A stretch of DNA of 64,000 nt from Leptospira limi (GTDB lineage Bacteria; Spirochaetota; Leptospiria; Leptospirales; Leptospiraceae). Both the position numbers and the translations under genes were made by a program. A model generated the notes under the pieces. That model ran no database searches and was not told the origin of the DNA. It saw only the letters and a program-made list of their open reading frames with translations. Shown one piece after another: positions 28,766-38,164 of this stretch (position 1 is its first letter; each line of letters starts with the position of its first letter). The stretch lies in contig NZ_JAMQPV010000001.1 in assembly GCF_026151395.1 (NCBI RefSeq), positions 682,001-746,000 of the forward strand, given 5' to 3'.

Positions 28766-30034
28766 ATGAAAAAATTACTAATGATTCTATTCGTATTGGG
28801 GTTTTTCTTCACACCCCTTGTTTCGGAAGAGGAAACGTCGGAAGAATCACCCTTCGCAACGACAAAAAAGAAAGTCCAACTTTGGAAAGGTGAAGTGACT
28901 GGAGTTTATAAAAATAGACTTTGGATCAAAGTACGCATTTATCGAAACCAAAAGATTTCAAAGTATTCAGTTTCAGAATTAAAAGCACTTTTTGCGGAAA
29001 CCAAAGAGTTTCCAGTCTATCAAAAGCTCACACAAATCAAACAAGGTTTGCTCATTGTAAGAGATACCATTTGGGAAGAAAAAAATATCAGTAAAAACAA
29101 TCAATTTATCGAAGTTGTGTTAGTCGGTGATTATAAACCAGATCTTAATTCAAAAATGAAAGAAATCACTACCGATGCTTATATTGCAAGTTATGTGGAA
29201 GAAGATTTTTTTACAGAACCAGATGCTTTTTTTAAAGGAAGGTATACCTCTCCTCGTAAAACTGTTTTTCATCCGAAAGATCGTAAGGAAATGGTTTTGG
29301 TTTCTAGAGGTTTGTTTTTATACGGACAAGGAACAGACCCTTCCTCTGATAGTTTTAACCCTTACTTTTTAGAACCAAAAGCTTCTAGTTTAAAAGAAAT
29401 TCCTTCTTTTTATATTGATAAGTATGAAGTTACGAATGCTGAATACGATTTTTTCCTAAAACAAACGAATACCAAATCACCTCCACATTGGATTGGTGGT
29501 AAGTATCCTGAAGGAGAAGATGATCATCCAGTTGTACATCTTACATACCGCGAGGTAGAAAAATATGCAGCTTGGGCGGGGAAACGAATTCCTACAGAAT
29601 GGGAATGGGAAAAAGCGGCTCGTGGTCCAGGAGTTGTGGAATATACAAACCGAGATGAAACTTTAGGTTACCAAATTATTGCCTCCAAATATCCATTTGG
29701 TGATGAATATGATTCCTTGTATTGTAATACGAGAGAATCAAAAATTGGAAAAACACAGTCTGTTTATGAACTTTCTACTGAAGGTGCAAGCCCTTACGGG
29801 GCACTTGGAATGTGTGGGAATGCAGCAGAGTGGACATCCAGCGATTACCAACTGTACCCTGGCCATCATATCAAAAACTTTTCCTTTGGAAAAATCTACA
29901 AAGTAGTGAGAGGTGGATCTTATTCCGATTCCGCCAAAAATGCGACGGCAAGTGCTAGATCTTATGGTGGGATTCCTAACCTAAGTGAAGATAGGCGAGC
30001 TGGATTTCGATTGGTGATGGATTACCGAGACTAA
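28766..30034 (+). CDS. Formylglycine-generating-enzyme (SUMF1)-family exported protein
   Basis: 422 residues from the ATG at 28766, chosen because it begins a signal peptide (MKKLLMILFVLGFFFTPLVS); an ATG at 28748 is also in frame. The SUMF1-type domain spans about 190-420: IDKYEVTNAEYDFFL, HPVVHLTYREVEKYAAWAGKRIPTEWEWEKAARG, CGNAAEWTSSDY, VVRGGSYSD and RAGFRLV. Only one of the FGE catalytic cysteine positions looks occupied, so true formylglycine formation is doubtful; many bacterial members are structural or lectin-like. The N-terminal 180 residues are unassigned. Convergent with marR, 1 bp apart. Confidence 0.8.
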   Translation: MKKLLMILFVLGFFFTPLVSEEETSEESPFATTKKKVQLWKGEVTGVYKNRLWIKVRIYRNQKISKYSVSELKALFAETKEFPVYQKLTQIKQGLLIVRDTIWEEKNISKNNQFIEVVLVGDYKPDLNSKMKEITTDAYIASYVEEDFFTEPDAFFKGRYTSPRKTVFHPKDRKEMVLVSRGLFLYGQGTDPSSDSFNPYFLEPKASSLKEIPSFYIDKYEVTNAEYDFFLKQTNTKSPPHWIGGKYPEGEDDHPVVHLTYREVEKYAAWAGKRIPTEWEWEKAARGPGVVEYTNRDETLGYQIIASKYPFGDEYDSLYCNTRESKIGKTQSVYELSTEGASPYGALGMCGNAAEWTSSDYQLYPGHHIKNFSFGKIYKVVRGGSYSDSAKNATASARSYGGIPNLSEDRRAGFRLVMDYRD

Positions 30035-30035
30035 A

Positions 30036-30497
30036 TTATTTAGGACAAGTCTCGTTTTTTTTACCGAGTTTTTTACAGATTTTACCAAGGACATCTTGTT
30101 CTTCAGGAGAAAGTACAGCAAATTCAGATGTGATCCGTTTTACGTGGTCAGGGAAAATTTGTTCGATTAGTTTTTTTCCTTCACCAGTTAGGTGGACAGA
30201 AATAAACCTTCTGTCCTCCACTCCACGGACTCGTTCCACCAAATTTCGTTTTTCTAAGTTATCGATGACGAGAGTGATGTTTCCCGTACTTTTGAGGATT
30301 TTATCTCCCAAGTCTTTTTGGCAAAGGGGACCTAAATGGTACAAAGTCTCTAAAACTCCAAATTGGCTTTCCGATATATTCCATTTGGTGAATTCAGATA
30401 TAAGTCTGGAAGACAAGGACTCGGACGCACGTTTTAATTTGATAAACGCATCGAGTGCTTGTACTTCCTTTTTAGAGCCTTTGAATTTTGTTCCCAT
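30036..30497 (-). CDS. MarR-family transcriptional regulator
   Basis: 153 residues. The winged helix is clear: ISESQFGVLETLYHLGPLCQKDLGDKILKSTGNITLVIDNLEKRNLVERVRGVEDRRFISVHLTGEGKKL follows the family pattern, with DRR in the wing at about residues 93-95. It resembles the MhqR/OhrR-sized group. No Cys lies near the N-terminus in the region used by OhrR for redox sensing, so ligand sensing is more likely. No ribosome site is seen; a likely operator ends one base before the ATG, implying autorepression. The same core element occurs in the dioxygenase promoter at 7.56 kb, making that operon the best predicted target. Confidence 0.9.
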   Translation of the reverse strand: MGTKFKGSKKEVQALDAFIKLKRASESLSSRLISEFTKWNISESQFGVLETLYHLGPLCQKDLGDKILKSTGNITLVIDNLEKRNLVERVRGVEDRRFISVHLTGEGKKLIEQIFPDHVKRITSEFAVLSPEEQDVLGKICKKLGKKNETCPK

Positions 30498-30498
30498 T

Positions 30499-30516
30499 GG
30501 TTTAATATCAAACTAT
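30499..30516 (-). promoter_or_regulatory. Candidate autoregulatory operator at marR
   Basis: On the complementary strand ATAGTTTGATATTAAACC, ending one base before the marR start codon. It is an imperfect palindrome whose core differs at one position from the perfect 28-bp palindrome at 7556-7583. A TTGACA box (30533-30538, complementary strand) lies 16 bases upstream. Confidence 0.55.
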
Positions 30517-30534
30517 CAAATCTCAAACCATTTG

Positions 30535-32121
30535 TCAATCGGTTTCTTGGCTCTTTTGGAAAAGTTCCTTCATGAGCCTTAGAGTGCCCGAAAGACCAAG
30601 CACTACAGACGAAGCAGCTACACCACCCATAAGGGCACCCGCCACTCCTGGCGAGCAAGCATCTGCGCCTGTTAAGTAAAGGTTTTTGACAGTTGTCCTT
30701 ACTCCTAACCATTCTTGGCGAAAGCGTTCTGGTGTACAGGAAAGTCCATAAATGGAACCTTCTTTGTGGCCTGTAAAGTATTCAGTGGTGATGGGAGTGG
30801 ATAGTTCTGTAAATTCAATCAAGTCACGGAAACCAGGAAACCGTTCTTCCAAAAACGACAACATCCCCTCTGTGATAGTTGCCTTTAATTCGTTGTAGTC
30901 TTCTCCCCGTTTTTTCCAAGGTTCTTCCTTCCATTTTGCGAAGTTTGTATAATCAGCAAAACTAATCGCTTCGGCTGTGTGGCCCTCTGCTTCTGGATTT
31001 TTTAACGAAGGAAATGATAAATACATCATCGGTGGTTTTCCATGGATCAAGTCGTTTCGTTTCGCATAACTTTCGTCATGATCTACAGTTGGAAAGATCC
31101 AATGGTTTTCTCCGTGAAATCCAAGTTTGGTTGGTGATTCCTTAAAACCAATGTAGAGTGTAATGGATGTAGTACCTTGGGTACTCAAAGATTCTAAGGG
31201 TGAACCAAATGCCTCGGAATATTGTTTTGGTAAAAGTTTTTTGTAAGTGGTGTAAGCACCTGCATCCGAGATGATTTCATCAGCAAAAAAACTATGTTCG
31301 GTGATGGTTTTACCTTTTTGTACATCCACCTTCACTCCAATTGCTTTGTCACCATCCAAAATGATTTCTTTTACAGTGTGGAGGATTTTCATCGCACCAC
31401 CATTTTTTTCGACAATGGGTTCAATTGAATCTACAATTTTGGAAGATCCACCGATCGGAAAATAACCACCGTTAAAGTAATGGGCCACTATCATAGAATG
31501 GATGGCAAAAGAAGAATCTTTGGGGGGAAGGCCATAATCACCCCACTGGGAACAGAGTAGAGCTCTCAGGTTCTCATCTTGGAAATGAGAGTCCATGTAT
31601 TCTTTCGTTGTGATGTAGGGAGTTTTGATATGGTCTAACCCTAATAACTTTGCTGCCTTTTCAAAAAAAGCAGGTAAGGCTTTGAGAGTGAAATGCCTAC
31701 CAAACCATTGTGTGAAGGTTTCTACATCCTTGAAGTATTGGTCGATAGCCTTTTCTTCTTTGGGGAATTTGGATTTGAGATCATTCCGAAACCGTTCTTT
31801 TTCTCCATAAACTGGAAAACTGAAGTTTGGGTAATCAAAGACCTCAAAAGGTTCTTCCATTTTTTTCCATTGGACTCCACGTTTTGTGACAGAGTCAAAG
31901 AGGGTTCTTAACATAGAACCTTCGGCCAAATCACCAATGTAATGGATTCCAACATCCCATTCATACTTTCCTAAACGTTTGAAGGTGTGTGTAAAACCAC
32001 CTAACTTAAAATGACGTTCGAGGACTAAAACTTTTTTGTTTGCGACCTGTGACAAAATGGAAGCAGCGGTTAACCCGCCGATTCCAGATCCAATGATGAT
32101 GACATCGAATTTAGTTTCCAT
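30535..32121 (-). CDS. NAD(P)/FAD-dependent oxidoreductase of the CrtI/RetSat (phytoene desaturase-like) type
   Basis: 528 residues. The FAD-binding GSGIGGLTAASILSQ motif is at about 12-26, followed by LERHFKLGGFTHTF, and the C-terminal FAD contact GADACSPGVAGALMGG near 490-505. Length and the WDVGIHYIG motif match all-trans-retinol 13,14-reductase-like proteins that saturate or desaturate polyene chains. A carotenoid or related lipid substrate is inferred, not shown. It is 2 bp downstream of the DUF4139 gene and 37 bp upstream of marR, so the three could share a transcript. Confidence 0.82.
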   Translation of the reverse strand: METKFDVIIIGSGIGGLTAASILSQVANKKVLVLERHFKLGGFTHTFKRLGKYEWDVGIHYIGDLAEGSMLRTLFDSVTKRGVQWKKMEEPFEVFDYPNFSFPVYGEKERFRNDLKSKFPKEEKAIDQYFKDVETFTQWFGRHFTLKALPAFFEKAAKLLGLDHIKTPYITTKEYMDSHFQDENLRALLCSQWGDYGLPPKDSSFAIHSMIVAHYFNGGYFPIGGSSKIVDSIEPIVEKNGGAMKILHTVKEIILDGDKAIGVKVDVQKGKTITEHSFFADEIISDAGAYTTYKKLLPKQYSEAFGSPLESLSTQGTTSITLYIGFKESPTKLGFHGENHWIFPTVDHDESYAKRNDLIHGKPPMMYLSFPSLKNPEAEGHTAEAISFADYTNFAKWKEEPWKKRGEDYNELKATITEGMLSFLEERFPGFRDLIEFTELSTPITTEYFTGHKEGSIYGLSCTPERFRQEWLGVRTTVKNLYLTGADACSPGVAGALMGGVAASSVVLGLSGTLRLMKELFQKSQETD

Positions 32122-32123
32122 GA

Positions 32124-33557
32124 TTAGTATTTTGTCTCAACAGTATAATCCAAAGTCACTGTTTCACCAGCTTTGAGTGGAACATCAGAATAGGATTTTG
32201 TAGAGGATTCTTTAATGAATTTGTGGGAGGATTTTGTAATAGTCCAATCTCCCCATAAACTTGCATAAAATCGAATTTCAATCGCTTCTTTTTTTCGGTT
32301 TCGAATTTCAACCGAATAAGAAGATTTATCACCTCGAGATAGTTTAAACACTTCATAGGAAAGACGTTTTCCGTTCGCAACAACATCAAATGCTTGGCCA
32401 GTTTTAATTTTTACATCTTCGTTTTCAGGTGTATGGTCAATTGTGTCTTCGCCAAGTAATTGTTGTCTTCCTTTGGAATCAGCTTTAAAAACACGAATGG
32501 TTCCTTGAGGCAGTGGTCTTCCTAAGTTATTTTTTTTAGCATTTTTAAAAATATACTTAATCGTAGCGTTATTAAAATTTTTTTCATTTCCTTCATACAT
32601 GGGAAGATTTTCGAAAACAAAATACTTTTTGATTTCAATTCCTTCTGATTGGAAAAGTTGAACCTGTTTGGTTTGGTTGTATCCGATTGTTGTTGGTTGG
32701 TCTAAAGTGTAGAGGTAATATTCAGAAAGATTTTCTTGGTTAAATTCAGGAGCAGAATCAGCCATTTCATCATATTCTTTTGCCATTGTTTTTTTTACAT
32801 AACGTGGTTGTGGTGTGTAGGCTGGTCTATTGGAAATTAAATTAACTTTGCCTGCCACTAGTTGGAGTACTGCATTTTTAAATTCAGCACCTGAGTTATT
32901 ATTGAGTGTGACCCAAGAATTTAGACCACATTCATTTTCTTCTTTGTCTAAAACAAGAATGTAGTCCGCTGACCATCCGAGCCCATTGGTTTGATAGGAA
33001 ACTTCTACTGATTGTTCTTTCTCAGTTTCATTCTTTAATTTCCAAACTAACGTTGGTTTAGCGAATAAGTTCTCTGGAATCGTTGGAACAGTGACACGTC
33101 CATTGTATCCCAAAGAGACTTCATTTCCGATTTGATAAACAGGACTCCCATTATTGGCAATGAGTTTGGCCTTCACGGAGGTAGTTTTTTCCTTTCCATC
33201 CTGGTAAAGTGTAACTTCTTTCCCAATGTATTTATCCATAAGCCGTTCAGGAGAGATTAAATCATATTCATAGTTTTGTTCGAAGACAGTTAGTTTTTTT
33301 GGGTCTTCCCCTTTTACTCTCACAGTTTGTGGAATGATTTGGGAAGGCACATCTTCGAATCGTAATGTTTTGATTCCTTTTGAAAGATTGAGAACTCTTG
33401 TTTCTCTTACGAGTCCAATCCCACCATTATAAATGGTTACACTCACCGACTTACGATCAGATTCAGTTGATAAATCAAAGGCACTGTCAGAAGTGATGGT
33501 GGTTGTGGTAAATAATAAAAATGAAAGACTTGTGATGGTTACGATTTTGGATTTCAT
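32124..33557 (-). CDS. DUF4139-domain exported protein
   Basis: 477 residues from the ATG at 33557, supported by GGGAG five bases upstream; a longer frame from 33608 lacks such a site and would bury the signal peptide (MKSKIVTITSLSFLLFTTTTITS). The pattern VTIYNGGIGLVRETRVLNL at the N-terminus, SYQTNGLGWSADYILVL in the middle and strand-rich C-terminus with SYSVEIRNRKKE fit the DUF4139/MuiA-related family of secreted beta-rich proteins. The function of this family is unknown. Divergent from mtnP. Confidence 0.8.
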   Translation of the reverse strand: MKSKIVTITSLSFLLFTTTTITSDSAFDLSTESDRKSVSVTIYNGGIGLVRETRVLNLSKGIKTLRFEDVPSQIIPQTVRVKGEDPKKLTVFEQNYEYDLISPERLMDKYIGKEVTLYQDGKEKTTSVKAKLIANNGSPVYQIGNEVSLGYNGRVTVPTIPENLFAKPTLVWKLKNETEKEQSVEVSYQTNGLGWSADYILVLDKEENECGLNSWVTLNNNSGAEFKNAVLQLVAGKVNLISNRPAYTPQPRYVKKTMAKEYDEMADSAPEFNQENLSEYYLYTLDQPTTIGYNQTKQVQLFQSEGIEIKKYFVFENLPMYEGNEKNFNNATIKYIFKNAKKNNLGRPLPQGTIRVFKADSKGRQQLLGEDTIDHTPENEDVKIKTGQAFDVVANGKRLSYEVFKLSRGDKSSYSVEIRNRKKEAIEIRFYASLWGDWTITKSSHKFIKESSTKSYSDVPLKAGETVTLDYTVETKY

Positions 33558-33649
33558 GTACTCTCCCATGAGCATTCTACAGTCTGAAAACTTAAAAAAC
33601 GAATGCAACTAAAATCGTTAGGGGAAAACTGCACTTTAAGAGGATTCAT

Positions 33650-34513
33650 ATGACAAATGTAGTAAAAATCGGGGTAATTGGTGGAACAGGACTCTATTCA
33701 ATCGATGGAATGGAAATTCTTAAGGAAATTCATCCTGATACACCGTGGGGAAAACCTTCAGATACAATTACAATAGGTCGTTTTAAAGGGAAAGAAATTG
33801 CATTTTTACCAAGACATGGGAAAGGTCATTTTTTAAATCCAAGTGAAGTTCCCGCACGTGCAAACATTGCCGCATTAAAACAGTTAGGTGTAGAGGAAAT
33901 TATTGCTTTTAGTTCAGTTGGGAGTTTGAGACAGGAAATCGCTCCAAGAGATTTTGTAATCCCTTCCCAAATCATAGACAGAACAAAAGCAAGACATGCA
34001 ACGTTTTTTGAAAATGGAATGGTTGCACACGCTCCTTTTGCTGATCCGTTCTCATCTGGGCTTGCAAAAAAAGTAGAAGAAGCAGCAAAACAAATTAATC
34101 TTTCAATTCATACAAACAAAACATTAATCTGTATGGAAGGACCTTTATTTTCAACTCGTGCAGAATCTCATATGTATCGATCTTGGGGTGCTGATATCAT
34201 CAACATGACAGTATTACCTGAAGCAAAATTAGCGAGAGAAGCAGAGATACTTTACCAAATGGTTTGTATGTCTACCGATTATGATTGTTGGAAAGAAGAT
34301 GAAGCACATGTAACATTGGAAATGGTTCTTGCGAACCTTAGTGCCAACGCAGACACTGCAAAAAAATTATTATCTACTTTGATCGACCATTTAGGTAAGT
34401 CGGATGATTCTAGTTTGGTGGGAAGTACAAAGTTTTCTTTAGTGACTGCTCCAGAAAAACGAAATCCGGAACAGATTAAAAAATTAAAATTTTTATTTCC
34501 AAGTTACTTCTAA
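33650..34513 (+). CDS. mtnP: S-methyl-5'-thioadenosine phosphorylase
   Basis: 287 residues, right for the family. The phosphate-binding GGTGLYSIDGME is at 10-21, LPRHGKGH near 58, then EIIAFSSVGSL, and the substrate-binding CMEGPLFSTRAESHMYRSWGADIINMT with the expected Met and Glu. It splits 5'-methylthioadenosine, a by-product of polyamine synthesis and other SAM use, into adenine and methylthioribose-1-phosphate. AGAGG lies 6 bases before the ATG. The stop overlaps the convergent STAS gene by four bases. Purine nucleoside phosphorylase is the main alternative. Confidence 0.92.
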   Translation: MTNVVKIGVIGGTGLYSIDGMEILKEIHPDTPWGKPSDTITIGRFKGKEIAFLPRHGKGHFLNPSEVPARANIAALKQLGVEEIIAFSSVGSLRQEIAPRDFVIPSQIIDRTKARHATFFENGMVAHAPFADPFSSGLAKKVEEAAKQINLSIHTNKTLICMEGPLFSTRAESHMYRSWGADIINMTVLPEAKLAREAEILYQMVCMSTDYDCWKEDEAHVTLEMVLANLSANADTAKKLLSTLIDHLGKSDDSSLVGSTKFSLVTAPEKRNPEQIKKLKFLFPSYF

Positions 34514-34902
34514 ACTTGTGCAACAGCTTGCTCCAATGTCGGAAAAATTTGGAGCAGGCTTTTTAATTTGGTAAGTTCTAAAACATAACGAACCTTTTCA
34601 GACGGTGAAACAATGCGAATGTATCCTTTTTGTTTTACGAGTCTTGAATGGATTCCTAAACAAACTCCTAAGCCAGAACTATCAATATAACTAACTTGTT
34701 CAAAATTCAAAAATATATGATTGATTCCTTTTGAAATTAGAATTTCTAGATTTTCTTTCATGACTTGGGAATTGTATAAATTTATTTCTCCCGATAACTC
34801 AAAATAAACGGCAGAGTCTGGGAGTGGGACAAATTTTTGTTGTAGGACTTCCATTTTGAAGTCACCACTCTCTACGGTATAATCATCCCAATTATCAATC
34901 AT
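34510..34902 (-). CDS. STAS-domain anti-sigma-factor antagonist
   Basis: 130 residues. Pattern YFELSGEINLYNSQVMKENLEILISKG, then HIFLNFEQVSYIDSSGLGVCLGIHSRL, with the phosphorylatable serine in DSSGLG at about 72-73. This is closer to SpoIIAA/RsbV than the STAS protein at 25.6 kb. The ATG at 34902 overlaps the galK stop (ATGA); an internal ATG at 34854 with GGTGA seven bases upstream is a possible alternative start. A partner kinase is not adjacent, but the receiver-HATPase protein at 57.2 kb has an RsbW-like domain. Confidence 0.88.
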   Translation of the reverse strand: MIDNWDDYTVESGDFKMEVLQQKFVPLPDSAVYFELSGEINLYNSQVMKENLEILISKGINHIFLNFEQVSYIDSSGLGVCLGIHSRLVKQKGYIRIVSPSEKVRYVLELTKLKSLLQIFPTLEQAVAQV

Positions 34903-36068
34903 ATGGAAATTTCCTTCACTCCGTCCGAGATTTGAAACTTGTAGAAGTCTAACGCAAGGTTAAATTTTTGTTGATAACTTTTTTTCATTTCTTCATTTAT
35001 TTTGGCAAAACGTTCCTTTTTGTCTAGTACGAGTACGCATCCGCCAAATCCTCCACCAATCATCCTTGCGCCCATGACTCGTAAATCTTTAAGTTTGGAT
35101 ACAATGAAGTCAGTTTCATCACATGAGACTTCAAAGTTTTTAGATAAGGATTCGTGTGCTTCATACAACGCAGATCCCACCGATACAAATTGATTCGATT
35201 CCAATCCTTGGATGACTTGTTTTGTTCTTTCTCGTTCTGAAATGACATGACTTGTTCGTTTGAGCTCATCTGGAGTGAGGTTACAATTTTTTAGTTCCGA
35301 ATCTGTTAAGGTAACATCATACAATTGTTTAAAATTTGGAAACTTGGATTGAATTTTTTGCAATGCCGATTCACATTCTAACCGTCTCCGGTTGTATGCA
35401 CTGTCTTTTAAGTTATGTTTTACATTGGAATTGATGAGATAAAATTCATGTTCACCTAATTCAAAATGGTGATAAGAATAATTCAGATTATCAGTGTTTA
35501 AGGAAATACAATCATTTTGTTTTCCCACTGCAATGATGAATTGGTCCATGATCCCACACTTGGTGCCAACAAAATTGTTTTCTGCTTTTTGTCCGATGAC
35601 CGCTATTTTTTCTCTATTGATTCCCAGTCCAAAGGATTCAGAAATCGCAAAACCTGTTACGACTTCTAAAGCAGCTGAAGATGAGAGGCCAGAACCTTGC
35701 GGGATATTTCCATCGACTAATAAATCAAAACCAGGAATGGAATGTCCTTCGGCTTCCAACTCAAAAATCACTCCAGTTATATAATCTGTCCATGGTGCAT
35801 TCTGATTGGATAAAAAAGGTTTTTTGATGGTGATCGTTTCGTTATAAGTGATGGAATGAAATCGATACAGATTGGTTTGATTTGGACGTAAAAATACTTG
35901 GACTGAAAAATCAATTGCTGCAGGTAGAACGATTCCACCTAGGTAATCCACATGTTCCCCGATGATATTGATCCTTGCGGGGGCTTCAAACAAACGCGGA
36001 TTTGTATTTGTTTTTCCAAATATACGTTCAAATTGATTCAAATTTTCTTTACTTCTCAATGAATCCAC
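34899..36068 (-). CDS. galK: Galactokinase
   Basis: 389 residues of the GHMP kinase family, normal for GalK. The substrate motif GEHVDYLGGIVLPAAIDF (about 37-54) is a variant of the GEHTDYN signature; the ATP loop GSGLSSSAALEV is near 130 and the third GHMP motif MIGGGFGGCVLVL near 340. It phosphorylates galactose at C1, but the V and L in the first motif leave room for another sugar. The start is GTG at 36068 with AAGGA seven bases upstream. No galT or galE is adjacent; pgi is divergent just upstream. Confidence 0.88.
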   Translation of the reverse strand: MDSLRSKENLNQFERIFGKTNTNPRLFEAPARINIIGEHVDYLGGIVLPAAIDFSVQVFLRPNQTNLYRFHSITYNETITIKKPFLSNQNAPWTDYITGVIFELEAEGHSIPGFDLLVDGNIPQGSGLSSSAALEVVTGFAISESFGLGINREKIAVIGQKAENNFVGTKCGIMDQFIIAVGKQNDCISLNTDNLNYSYHHFELGEHEFYLINSNVKHNLKDSAYNRRRLECESALQKIQSKFPNFKQLYDVTLTDSELKNCNLTPDELKRTSHVISERERTKQVIQGLESNQFVSVGSALYEAHESLSKNFEVSCDETDFIVSKLKDLRVMGARMIGGGFGGCVLVLDKKERFAKINEEMKKSYQQKFNLALDFYKFQISDGVKEISI

Positions 36069-36112
36069 TTCATCTTCCTTTCGATGCTATACTTTATTTT
36101 AGGACAGGTGCC

Positions 36113-37465
36113 ATGTCGAATCTAAAAATTTCTGATCGTTTTGTGAAACCCTTCCTCCCGCAAAATCATCTGGAAAAAGAATTAGAAAGGGCAGAAACAG
36201 CTCGTCAAACTGTATTAAATCGAACTGGATTAGGGAAAGAATTTTTAGGATGGGTAAACTTACCGAGCCAAATGAATTCAGAAGAATTACAGGCAATTCG
36301 AAAAGCTGCTGAAACCATCCAATCCCATTCGCAATACTTAGTCGTTGTTGGTATTGGAGGCAGTTATTTGGGTGCAAGAGCAGTCATCGAAGCACTCACT
36401 CCCGAGTTCAGTCATCCTGAAACACAAAAGAAAACGGTCAAAATCTTATACGCTGGGCATCACTTGGATGCAGATTATCATTTCCGTTTACTAGCATTTT
36501 TAGAGAACAAAGAGTTTTCTGTAAATGTGATTTCTAAATCTGGAACAACAACTGAATCAGCGATCGCCTTCCGGTTGTTACTTTCTTTGTTAGAGAGAAA
36601 ATATGGAAAAGAAAACATTAAAAATCGAGTGTTTGCAACTACTGACAAATCAAAGGGTGCCCTCAAACATTTAGCCGATGAATATGGATTTCCGACATTT
36701 GTCATTCCTGATGATGTAGGAGGAAGGTATTCCGTTTTTACGCCTGTTGGATTACTTCCAATTGCGGCAGCTGGATTTAGCATCAACAAACTAATTGATG
36801 GTGCAAAACAGATGGAATCGAATCTAAAATCAACAACATCCAAAGATGGTAACTTAGCTAGTTTCTATGCTGCAATGCGAAATGGTTTGTATGGATTAGG
36901 AAAAACAACTGAGATTTTTGTTTCGTATCAACCGACATTGCATTATTTGGCAGAGTGGTGGAAACAGTTGTTTGGTGAAAGTGAAGGAAAAAATGCAAAA
37001 GGTATTTTTCCTGCTTCAGTTCAATTCACAACAGATTTACATTCTATGGGTCAATACATCCAAGACGGTGAAAGGAATTTAATGGAGACTGTTATAAAAA
37101 TTGAAACTCCAAAACAAGATGTTTATCTCACCGAAAAAACAAATGATAGTGATGGATTAAATTATTTAGCTGGGAAAAAACTTTCTGAAGTAAATCAGAG
37201 TGCTATTTTAGGGACTCTGATTGCACATAAAGATGGGGGAGTGCCATGTATCGAAATCATTCTGCCTACTATCAACGAAGAAGTTTTGGGTGAACTTATG
37301 TATTTTTATGAATTTGCATGTGCTATTTCAGGTTATATGTTAGGTGTAAATCCATTTGATCAACCTGGAGTGGAAGATTATAAAAACAATATGTTTGCTC
37401 TACTCGGAAAAAAGGGATATGAAAAACGAAAAGAGGAAATTCTAAGTCATATTAGTCCGACGTAA
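36113..37465 (+). CDS. pgi: Glucose-6-phosphate isomerase
   Basis: 450 residues from the ATG at 36113, which has AGGA eight bases upstream; the open frame runs further back but into the galK start region. Family motifs: VGIGGSYLGARA near 85, SKSGTTTE near 145, and the catalytic GGRYSVFTPVGLLP near 205. This is the short bacterial form typical of Firmicutes and spirochaetes. The enzyme links glucose-6-P and fructose-6-P in the cytoplasm. The 3' end overlaps the convergent MurU-like gene by 24 bases, the longest 3' overlap in the window. Confidence 0.95.
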   Translation: MSNLKISDRFVKPFLPQNHLEKELERAETARQTVLNRTGLGKEFLGWVNLPSQMNSEELQAIRKAAETIQSHSQYLVVVGIGGSYLGARAVIEALTPEFSHPETQKKTVKILYAGHHLDADYHFRLLAFLENKEFSVNVISKSGTTTESAIAFRLLLSLLERKYGKENIKNRVFATTDKSKGALKHLADEYGFPTFVIPDDVGGRYSVFTPVGLLPIAAAGFSINKLIDGAKQMESNLKSTTSKDGNLASFYAAMRNGLYGLGKTTEIFVSYQPTLHYLAEWWKQLFGESEGKNAKGIFPASVQFTTDLHSMGQYIQDGERNLMETVIKIETPKQDVYLTEKTNDSDGLNYLAGKKLSEVNQSAILGTLIAHKDGGVPCIEIILPTINEEVLGELMYFYEFACAISGYMLGVNPFDQPGVEDYKNNMFALLGKKGYEKRKEEILSHISPT

Positions 37466-38164
37466 GAATGATTTTATATTCATTAGGCTGGAACCAAAAA
37501 TATCTTTGGATTGGTAAGTTTCCCATAGTTCCTTCGTACCCAAATCTAAAACTCTACCGGGGAATATTTCTCCGGTAATCTCACCGTTATTTGCACATTC
37601 TCGGAATATATCAGACAAATCATAATATTGATTCTTTTCTAAGTTGGATAAACTAGATGGATCAATCACTGAAAGTCCTATATAATAAAACTCACCTTTA
37701 CCAAACTCCAATGCGCCATCTTTTCCAATAGAAATTTGTGTATAATTTTCTCCCTCTGGAATTGGCAATAAATACAAATGAATTTTGCTTCCCGTCGCCA
37801 AATTTCGTTTAGGTGTAAATTCAGGATTTGGGAATAATAAAGTGTCGGGATTGATCAGCAAAATTGGTTCAGAAAAAGCATTTTGTGGTAAAGCAGTGCG
37901 AATTCCTCCAGCTGTACCTAAGATTTTATCTTTCTCTATCGAGACATCTAAAGGAAAACCAGTGAAGTTTTTTACATGATCGAGAATTTGTTCTCCTAAG
38001 TAGTGTGCATTGACCCATACTTTTTGAATTTTCCAAAGATGTAATAAGTATAATGCATAATCAATTAAGGTGATCGATTGGATTTGTAAAAGTGGTTTAG
38101 GTGTATTTTGAGTAAGAGAACCCATTCGTTTGCCAAAACCTGCAGCAAGTACAAAGGCATTCAT
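37442..38164 (-). CDS. murU: Nucleotidyltransferase, likely MurNAc-1-phosphate uridylyltransferase
   Basis: 240 residues. The sugar-nucleotide transferase signature LAAGFGKRMGSLTQNTPKPLL is at 6-26 (with the usual GxGxRM and K), then ILGTAGGIRTAL near 82 and LINPDTLLF near 107 with the metal-binding Asp. It starts within the stop of an AmgK-like sugar kinase gene (ATGA), the same pairing used in Pseudomonas for recycling of peptidoglycan sugars through UDP-MurNAc. Taken alone it could activate another sugar; the assignment rests on the partner. Overlaps pgi by 24 bases. Confidence 0.72.
   Translation of the reverse strand: MNAFVLAAGFGKRMGSLTQNTPKPLLQIQSITLIDYALYLLHLWKIQKVWVNAHYLGEQILDHVKNFTGFPLDVSIEKDKILGTAGGIRTALPQNAFSEPILLINPDTLLFPNPEFTPKRNLATGSKIHLYLLPIPEGENYTQISIGKDGALEFGKGEFYYIGLSVIDPSSLSNLEKNQYYDLSDIFRECANNGEITGEIFPGRVLDLGTKELWETYQSKDIFGSSLMNIKSFLRRTNMT

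Noticed and set aside
30130..30582. 150-codon open frame opposite marR
   Set aside because: Antisense to a complete MarR protein; no motif or start site.
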